Below are positions 58,618 to 64,000 of a stretch of 64,000 bases of DNA, in pieces. The stretch covers positions 186,001 through 250,000 of the forward strand of contig JAAVUU010000003.1 in the NCBI GenBank assembly GCA_018449595.1, read 5' to 3'. The position numbers were made by a program, and so were the translations under genes. Under the pieces are notes generated by a model. That model made no database searches and was not told where the DNA came from. It saw nothing but the letters and a program-made list of their open reading frames with translations. The stretch comes from Rhizobiales bacterium dw_265 (GTDB taxonomy: Bacteria; Pseudomonadota; Alphaproteobacteria; Micropepsales; Micropepsaceae). Position 1 is the first letter of the stretch; every line of letters starts with the position of its first letter.

Positions 58618-60249
58618 TCAGCGGCCGGCAAGATGCGCTTCCAGCAGATCGATCTCCCGTATCAGGAGTCTGGCGCGCTCGTCGGTGAGCCTGCCGGAGC
58701 GGGCACTGCGAAAGTAATCGTCGCGCTCGGCCCGCAGCGCCACTATCCGCATCCCGCGCTCGATGCCCTCAAGCTGCCGCGCGGCTTCGATGCCCGCCCC
58801 GGCCTTGGCCTCCATCTGCATCCGCTTGCGATAGCGTTCGATGACATGCGCCGCCGCCTGCCTGTAGAGCGCAGCGTCCGCGCGGGTTTCCGGGATCGCC
58901 TCCAGGCTGTCCTCCAGGGCGCGGATGGCGGATCGCGCCGCCGAGAGGCGCGCCGCGTCTTCTTCATCGCGGTCGCGCGGCGCCGCCGCGGCATGGCGCA
59001 ACAGCAGCGGCAGTCCGGCATTCGCCGTGAGGAGGGAAGCGACGATCACGCCCGTCGCCAGGATGATCGCCAGGTCGCGCGCGGGAAACGGCGCGCCATC
59101 GGCTAGCGCCACCGGAAGCGTCATGACGCCGGAAAGGGTCAGGGCGCCGCGGGCGCCCGCCAGCGTCGCCGCCGCGGCCAGGCGCCAGCCGGGCTTGCCA
59201 TCCTGCCGCTGTCCGGGCGGCAGCAGCAGGCGCATGGTGATCCAGACCCAGACGCCTCTTAAAGCCAGAAGGGCGGCATTGATCGCCAGGATATAGAGCA
59301 GCAGCTGCAGGCCCTGCCCATGGCTGCCTTTCTGCATCACCTGTTCCGCCCCGGCGGCGATGGCCGGAAACTGTTGTCCCAAGAGGACGAAGATGACGCC
59401 GTTGGCGGCGAATTGCAGCGCGTCCCACACCGCGGCGCGGCGTATGCGCGTCACCGGCGAGCCGCGTCCGGTTCGCTCTTCATGGTTCATGGCGATGCCC
59501 GCCGCGACGGCGGCCAGGATTCCCGACGCCTGGATGCGGGTGGCGAGAAGATAGGCGGCAAAGGGAATCAGCAGGCTGATCAGGATCTGGGAGCCGGTCT
59601 CCTCGCCCAGGTGCCGGGCGACCCAGTCCTTGGCGGTATTCGCGGCCAAGGCGACGGCGGCGCCCACGGCGCAGCCGCCGACCGCGAGCCAGAGGAAAGT
59701 GCCTGACGCTTCCAGCAGCGAGAAGGTGCCGGTGAGGGCGGCGGCGACCGCGAAGCGCATGCAGACCAGGCCCGAGGCGTCGTTCAGCAGGGCCTCGCCT
59801 TCCAGCAGGTGCAGAAGCCGCCGGGGGACCGGGGATCGCCGCGCGATGGCGGTGACGGCGACCGCGTCGGTCGGGGAAAGAATGGCGGCAAGGGCAAAGG
59901 CCACCGGCAGGGGCATGACGGGGATCATCCAGTGGATGAAAAATCCCGCGCCCAGGACGGTGAACAGCACCAGGCCGAGCGCCAGCGCGCCGATTGCCCA
60001 TCTGTCGTCCAGCAGTCCCTCCTTGGGGATGCGCCAGCCATCGAGGAACAGCAGGGGCGCGATGAAGATCAGCAGGAAAAGCTCCGGTTCTATCGCGATA
60101 TGCCGGGGGACGGCCGCGCCGATGATGCCGCCGAGCGCGATCTGGATGAAGGGCAGCGGCAGCGGAAACAAAGGCGCCACCGCGCGCGCGATGACGCTGC
60201 TGGCCACCACGGCGGCCAGAAGGGTCAGGATCGTGGTGACCGCATCCAT
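58618..60249 (-). CDS. CPA1-family Na+/H+ antiporter
   Basis: A 543-residue antiporter with about twelve helices followed by a 130-residue cytoplasmic helical tail. The ion-binding region is AILSPTDAVAVTAI with EGEALLNDASGLV, the classical CPA1 pattern (TDxVA, then GExxxND), and GARGALTLSG in helix 11. It exchanges Na+ or K+ for protons across the inner membrane. It follows the 320-residue gene of the bufferin operon by 10 bases, so it may be read from the same message. Confidence 0.92.
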   Translation of the reverse strand: MDAVTTILTLLAAVVASSVIARAVAPLFPLPLPFIQIALGGIIGAAVPRHIAIEPELFLLIFIAPLLFLDGWRIPKEGLLDDRWAIGALALGLVLFTVLGAGFFIHWMIPVMPLPVAFALAAILSPTDAVAVTAIARRSPVPRRLLHLLEGEALLNDASGLVCMRFAVAAALTGTFSLLEASGTFLWLAVGGCAVGAAVALAANTAKDWVARHLGEETGSQILISLLIPFAAYLLATRIQASGILAAVAAGIAMNHEERTGRGSPVTRIRRAAVWDALQFAANGVIFVLLGQQFPAIAAGAEQVMQKGSHGQGLQLLLYILAINAALLALRGVWVWITMRLLLPPGQRQDGKPGWRLAAAATLAGARGALTLSGVMTLPVALADGAPFPARDLAIILATGVIVASLLTANAGLPLLLRHAAAAPRDRDEEDAARLSAARSAIRALEDSLEAIPETRADAALYRQAAAHVIERYRKRMQMEAKAGAGIEAARQLEGIERGMRIVALRAERDDYFRSARSGRLTDERARLLIREIDLLEAHLAGR

Positions 60250-60259
60250 GCGCTGACGC

Positions 60260-61222
60260 TCACGTCCGGCTGGGCCGCAGGCAGATGTTGGACCACAGCC
60301 GGCGAAGATTTTCGACGCCGCCCGCGGTGGAACTGAACAAGGTGGTGTCGCAGACCAGCAGCGTTCCGGCGAAGGCCTGCGGCCGCGATTGCAGCAGGGC
60401 GTCGAAGTGCATGCGCCCGCCCTGCGTGAAGGGATGCGGCGGCGCCGCCGGGTCTATGGCCTGGCGGGCCAGCACGTCCATCCGCGCCGCCGCTTCGCCG
60501 ACGCGCTCCAGTTGCGGCAGGTGGGGGTGCAGGTTGAAGGCCTCTATCCCCAGCAGAAGACCCAGCACATCCAGCGCATGTTCGACTGCGACAGGAGCGG
60601 GCGATCCGTCCGCCGCGACCGCCGGGCGCAAGCCGAAGCGGTTCTCAATCGGCACCCCCAATGCGGCCAAAAGACTGCGCGCGAAGCCGCCGAACCCCTG
60701 CCGGGGCGGAATGCCGGGATCGCCATGATGCAGATGTTCCGCGATCCGTGTTGCATCGGCGGTGTCCTCCCCGATGTCGTGATGGGGACAGACGAAGATC
60801 AGATGATCGGGATGGTCGAGGAAGCGCCGGATGGCCTCGATCTCGGCGGGGCTGGCGGCCTGATGGCTGCTGAGGGAATCGAAGCTGATGACCACAATCG
60901 TATCCACGTCCGCGAGCAGCGCCGCGTCGAGCGGCGTGATGCCGCCGCCATCGCCAACGCGCTCGACCTGAAGCACCGCATGGCCGGTCTGCGCCGCGGC
61001 CTGTTCGGCGAAGGCCGCGAAATTCGGCCGCTGGACATGATCCAGGAAACCGGCGATGCCCTGATCGACCCGCGCCGGGTCCGACAGATGTTCGAACTTT
61101 GGGTAGAAGAGCCGGCGCAATTCGAAGATCGCGGGAAAACGATCGTCTATGGCAAGAAGCGGGGCCCCGGTCTCCGCCGGCCGGCTCCAGGAGAAATAAA
61201 GCAGAACCCGCCGGCCGGTCAT
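60260..61222 (-). CDS. Unrecognised protein at the end of the bufferin operon
   Basis: A 320-residue, apparently soluble protein that I cannot place. It starts VLLYFSWSRPAE and has an alternating alpha/beta look: DTIVVISFDSLSSHQ and HLIFVCPHHDIGED suggest a Rossmann-like or ThuA/GATase-like core with a PHHD motif, and ERTAEHLHHGDP-type His-rich text (RIAEHLHHGDPG) follows. The His-rich parts could bind metal. MTGRRVLL was chosen as start because GAGGTG precedes it; an ATG nine codons upstream is possible. It lies 43 bases after the DoxX gene on the same strand, so it is probably part of the copper/bufferin unit. Confidence 0.7.
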   Translation of the reverse strand: MTGRRVLLYFSWSRPAETGAPLLAIDDRFPAIFELRRLFYPKFEHLSDPARVDQGIAGFLDHVQRPNFAAFAEQAAAQTGHAVLQVERVGDGGGITPLDAALLADVDTIVVISFDSLSSHQAASPAEIEAIRRFLDHPDHLIFVCPHHDIGEDTADATRIAEHLHHGDPGIPPRQGFGGFARSLLAALGVPIENRFGLRPAVAADGSPAPVAVEHALDVLGLLLGIEAFNLHPHLPQLERVGEAAARMDVLARQAIDPAAPPHPFTQGGRMHFDALLQSRPQAFAGTLLVCDTTLFSSTAGGVENLRRLWSNICLRPSRT

Positions 61223-61265
61223 TTGCACCTCTTTGACAGCTTCATTCATTTGCGGCCGCCGCCTC

Positions 61266-61748
61266 TCAATGCCGCAGCAGTTTCGCAACCAGCGCGTCGA
61301 GCGACAAGGGGCCGGGCCCCAGGGCCAGGATCGCCAGCGCCAGGGCGGCCCAATAGAGATGGAAGTTGGCCCAGCCGCCGGGAAACACAAGCTGTATGAC
61401 GCCCGTCATGACCAGAAGGCCCAGCGCCGCCGGGCGTGTCGCCAGCCCCAGCAGCAGCAGCGACGGAAGCAAGATCTCCGCCACCGCGGTGACATAGGCC
61501 AGCGCCAGCGGGGCGGGAAGATCGGCCACCGTGCCGAACAGATGCAGCTTGAACTGGTCCTGGAACAGGAACCGGGTGCCGAGCGACAGGGTGGGAAACG
61601 GGTCCCAGCGTGTCAGGCCGGAGCGCAGGAAGGGCAGCGCCAGCGCGAGGCGCAGCACCGGCGGGGCCAGTATGCCGCCGGCCGCCGCAAGGACCGCGGC
61701 GATCCGGGCGATGGCGAAAACCAAACGGTTCCGTGGCCCTGCTGTCAT
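61266..61748 (-). CDS. DoxX family membrane protein
   Basis: A 160-residue four-helix membrane protein. LRLALALPFLRSGLTRWDPFP after helix 1 and LAYVTAVAEILLPSLLLLGLATR are typical for DoxX (R..fG..k, then E...g..l.lGl.tr). DoxX genes are regular members of bufferin operons, where they may handle electrons or oxygen for the modification. The ATG overlaps the stop of the DUF2063 gene (ATGA). Confidence 0.88.
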   Translation of the reverse strand: MTAGPRNRLVFAIARIAAVLAAAGGILAPPVLRLALALPFLRSGLTRWDPFPTLSLGTRFLFQDQFKLHLFGTVADLPAPLALAYVTAVAEILLPSLLLLGLATRPAALGLLVMTGVIQLVFPGGWANFHLYWAALALAILALGPGPLSLDALVAKLLRH

Positions 61749-62533
61749 GCGCGATTCTCCTTGTCTGCCGCTTCGCCGCCGCAAAAGAGACCGGCATCGA
61801 ACAGGCGCGAAAACATGCCGCTGACCGCCAGGCCGGGTTCCTCGGCCAGCGCCGCCGCCACGCCTTCGCCAATCGTCGCGCCGTCCTGCACGCGCGCCAG
61901 GAAGGTGAAGGTGCCCGGCGAGACCGGCATGGCCGCGACCTCGGCGTGCGGGCGGACAAGCAGCAGATGTTCCGGTCCATCGCCCAGTGCCATCGGCGCC
62001 GGCTCTGCCTGTGCCTGATGCGCGCGCCAGATGGCGAGCACGGGATGCGCCAGGCGCAGCAGCCGCGTGGCGGGGTGCGGGATCAGGCACAATTGCGGCA
62101 GCCGCTCCACGGGAAGGCGCTGCAGGTCTTGCAGCGCGAGCGGCGTGGCGTCGGCGGCGTGATAGCTTTCCAGCCAGCGCCATTCCAGCCGCGCCACATC
62201 GGCCAGATAGGGCAGCCCGGCGGCGGGCGGAAATTCCGCGATGAAGCCGGGAAAGTCGCCGCCATAGGCCAGGAGCACCGGCGACGATGGCGGGCAGGCC
62301 AGGGCATGGGTGCGGGCCATGGCGGCGAAGAAGTCGGTACCGACCAGCCGGTTGACGACGGGAAAGGCCGAGCGCAGGGCCTCGATCAATCCGACGGCGA
62401 CATTGTTGCGATAGACGGCGAAGCGCTCCGCGACAACCGCATCCGGCGGACCAGCGAGACCGGCGGGCGGGGCCAGCCCCGGATCGAGAAGGGCGCGGGC
62501 GAAGGCGTCCTGGCGCTCAGCAAGTGGAGACAA
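61745..62533 (-). CDS. bufC: DUF2063 (BufC/HvfC-type) partner protein
   Basis: A 262-residue protein. Residues 5-95 match DUF2063: QDAFARALLDPG, RFAVYRNNVAVGLIEALRSAFPVV, then VGTDFFAAMARTH, and ARLEWRWLESYHA at about 113-125. In bufferin and related systems it partners the MNIO enzyme and binds the precursor peptide. The TTG start is supported by GGAGG five bases ahead, inside the end of bufB; the genes overlap by 17 bases in different frames. No ATG near this point would keep the domain whole. Confidence 0.9.
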   Translation of the reverse strand: MSPLAERQDAFARALLDPGLAPPAGLAGPPDAVVAERFAVYRNNVAVGLIEALRSAFPVVNRLVGTDFFAAMARTHALACPPSSPVLLAYGGDFPGFIAEFPPAAGLPYLADVARLEWRWLESYHAADATPLALQDLQRLPVERLPQLCLIPHPATRLLRLAHPVLAIWRAHQAQAEPAPMALGDGPEHLLLVRPHAEVAAMPVSPGTFTFLARVQDGATIGEGVAAALAEEPGLAVSGMFSRLFDAGLFCGGEAADKENRA

Positions 62534-63377
62534 GCATGCCTCCGTCCGTCTTTGCCGCCATGGTATCGCCGGCGCGTTGCGCTTCCGCCTGCAGTTCGTC
62601 CCAGGGCGGGATAGCGGCGTCGCGTTCTATCAGCGTGGGCACGGGGCCGGTGCGTTCGAGCGCCCGCCGGTAAAGAGTCCACACCGGCTCCGCCACCGGC
62701 CGGTCATGGGAATCCACCAGCAGCGCCGCGCCGCCGGAATCGCGGCGCGGCGCATGGCCGGCAAGATGGATTTCCTCCACCCGCTGCATCGGAAAGGCGG
62801 CGAGATAAGCCCCGGCATCGCGGCCATGATTGGTGCAGGAGACATATACATTGTTCACGTCCAGCAGCAGGCCGCAGCCGGCCCGCCGGGCGATCCCGGC
62901 GATGAAGTCCGTCTCTTCCAGGCAGCTTTCGGTGAAGCCTAGATAGGTGGCGGGATTTTCCAGCAGGATGCGGCGCCCCAACGCCATTTGCAGCTGATCC
63001 ACATGGGCGACAACCCGATCAAGGGCGCGGCGGGTATAGGGCAGGGGCAGCAGGTCGTTCAGGAACCTGCCGTGGTGGGAAGACCAGGCCAGATGCTCGG
63101 ACACCAGCATCGGCTCATAGCGCCGCACCAGTGCGGCCAGCCGGCCGAGATGAGCCCGGTCGAGATCGCCCGCGCCCCCCAGCGACAGGCCGACGCCATG
63201 GATCGACAGCGGATAATGTTCGCGGATCGCGGCCAGGTGGCGATGGGGCGGCCCGCCCGCGCCCATGTAATTCTCGGCATGGACTTCAAAGAAGCCGAGG
63301 CGCGGCCGCGTCGCCAGGATGGTGCGGACATGCTGCGGCTTCAGCCCCACGCCGGCGGAAAATGTCTGGTGCGTCAT
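62517..63377 (-). CDS. bufB: MNIO enzyme (DUF692), BufB type
   Basis: A 286-residue TIM-barrel multinuclear iron enzyme that oxidises cysteines of the bufferin precursor. Metal-ligand regions are FFEVHAENYM, SEHLAWSSHHGR, LLENPATYLGF, LLLDVNNVYVSCTNHG and EIHLAGHA. The start MTHQTFSAGVGLK is the normal beginning of the family. It lies 58 bases after the precursor gene and overlaps bufC. Confidence 0.93.
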   Translation of the reverse strand: MTHQTFSAGVGLKPQHVRTILATRPRLGFFEVHAENYMGAGGPPHRHLAAIREHYPLSIHGVGLSLGGAGDLDRAHLGRLAALVRRYEPMLVSEHLAWSSHHGRFLNDLLPLPYTRRALDRVVAHVDQLQMALGRRILLENPATYLGFTESCLEETDFIAGIARRAGCGLLLDVNNVYVSCTNHGRDAGAYLAAFPMQRVEEIHLAGHAPRRDSGGAALLVDSHDRPVAEPVWTLYRRALERTGPVPTLIERDAAIPPWDELQAEAQRAGDTMAAKTDGGMLVSTC

Positions 63378-63435
63378 GGCGGACAGACCGATGACGATGC
63401 TTGCGACCGGGCGGACCCGGTCGCGCGCACCGGGA

Positions 63436-63759
63436 TCAGGCTTTGGGGGAGAGGCTGCCCGGGCCCTTGGGGGTCGAGATCGCGGTGCAGGTTCCCTTGG
63501 GGACCAGCTTGAACGCATTGCCCTGGTAGTCGGCGGTGCTGGTGCCCGCGCAGGTGGTGCCGGCGCCGGCATAGCAGTCGTTCTTGCCCTTGAGGGCGGC
63601 GCCGAAGCAGGGTTCCACCTTGCCGGCCTGGACCAGCGCGGTGTGATCGGCCTTCAGCTTTTCGCGCTCCGCGGGCGTGTAGTCCTTGGCGAGGACGGGC
63701 GCCGCCGCGCCGGCGGCGACAAGGGCGCTGATGACAAGTGCGGAAAATCTATTGGACAT
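63436..63759 (-). CDS. bufA1: Bufferin-1 precursor (DUF2282 type)
   Basis: A 107-residue exported Cys protein. The Sec signal peptide ends near residue 24 (PVLAKD). Four conserved Cys at 51, 62, 70 and 91 occur in [18 protein letters not shown] and PKGTC, the DUF2282 pattern. In bufferins, Cys residues in these motifs are changed by the MNIO enzyme to groups that bind copper in the periplasm. GGAGA precedes the ATG by six bases. As the first gene of the operon it should be copper-induced. Confidence 0.93.
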   Translation of the reverse strand: MSNRFSALVISALVAAGAAAPVLAKDYTPAEREKLKADHTALVQAGKVEPCFGAALKGKNDCYAGAGTTCAGTSTADYQGNAFKLVPKGTCTAISTPKGPGSLSPKA

Positions 63760-63935
63760 GGAGGGTCTCCGGAAAAGAGGTTGCGCCGCCTCCACTGGCA
63801 TGGCGGCAAGCGGTCATGGCCGCGCATCTGCGGGGCCACGCTGTCTGCTTAGGGCATCGCCATCCCGCGATCTTGCGCGATGTTGCGGACTATCGTTTGC
63901 GCTTGCCCCAATGGAAAATTCCCCGGAATGGAAGG

Positions 63936-64000
63936 TCAGCGCCGCGCGGCGGCGCCTGTGTCATAGGCCAGGCGGCGCAGGCGGTTGAGGCTGCCCAGGG
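63936..64000 (-). CDS. C-terminal tail of a gene running off the window (partial)
   Basis: Reading the minus strand from the window edge, a frame ends LGSLNRLRRLAYDTGAAARR before a TGA. The composition (Leu/Arg/Ala, no rare codons) looks like a normal protein end. Only 21 codons are visible, so neither the family nor the reality of the gene can be checked here. Confidence 0.4.
   Translation of the reverse strand, partial: LGSLNRLRRLAYDTGAAARR

Noticed and set aside
63802..63860. Third copy of the palindromic element (TCATGGCCGCG...GGGGCCACG)
   Set aside because: Only the short GTCATGGCC core is shared and the arms pair poorly; too weak to count as a copy.
1..64000. Mobile island, phage or CRISPR
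   Set aside because: No integrase, transposase, tRNA-linked repeat or regularly spaced repeat array seen; base use looks even across the window.

Overview
The window is GC-rich (third codon positions mostly G or C), densely coded, and has an alphaproteobacterial look: many ATGA/TGATG stop-start overlaps, several TTG or GTG starts, 2Fe-2S plus molybdopterin dehydrogenases, a KDG kinase/KDPG aldolase pair and an MNIO/bufferin operon. Sphingolipid-type genes fit groups such as Caulobacterales, Sphingomonadales or Rhizomicrobium-like lineages, but the genus cannot be decided from the sequence. I saw no tRNA, rRNA, CRISPR array, integrase or insertion sequence.

Region 1 (1-7985): the tail of an aldo/keto reductase; a TonB-dependent receptor translationally coupled to an AppA-like histidine phosphatase; a two-cluster ferredoxin coupled to an unrecognised partner; a remnant-like small gene; KDG kinase and KDPG aldolase; and a small SprT-like metalloprotein.

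Region 2 (7982-24890) is the most interesting part. A GNAT-fold acyltransferase-like gene lies divergent to an SDR, a membrane protein and three glycosyltransferase-type genes (GT39-like, GT4, GT22-like). These converge on a minus-strand operon: an alpha-oxoamine synthase (serine-palmitoyltransferase type), a desaturase that closely resembles eukaryotic sphingolipid delta-4 desaturase (DEGS), and two GT4 enzymes. Divergent from the synthase are an LptB-like ATPase and two divergent LptF/LptG-like permeases. I read this as one locus for making, desaturating, glycosylating and exporting a sphingolipid, with a dedicated Lpt-like exporter. Each enzyme family is seen in the sequence; the joint role is inference. 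A DUF4833 protein and an HSL-type hydrolase follow behind a strong hairpin.

Region 3 (24965-40292) is ordinary accessory metabolism: two MFS carriers, a PLP dehydratase, a PQQ-type sugar dehydrogenase, LysR and pirin, an exported VOC-like protein, PoxB, SnoaL-like, two SDRs, an alpha/beta hydrolase and a large STAND regulator.

Region 4 (40354-58366) is a molybdenum island: mobA, fdhD, a YdeP-type oxidoreductase, an XdhC domain split over two genes with the C-terminal half fused to a MocA-like nucleotidyltransferase, moaA-D-E-B-C, modA, moeA-modB-modC, a small exported protein, a short ModE and an isoquinoline-oxidoreductase-type molybdo-hydroxylase with its triheme cytochrome c, then an AraC regulator. 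It holds import, cofactor synthesis, maturation, regulation and client enzymes together.

Region 5 (58618-64000): a CPA1 antiporter, then a bufferin-type operon (bufA1, MNIO bufB, DUF2063 bufC, DoxX) with an unrecognised 320-residue protein at its end, and the tail of another gene. A small palindromic repeat occurs at 37392-37516 and 48720-48800.
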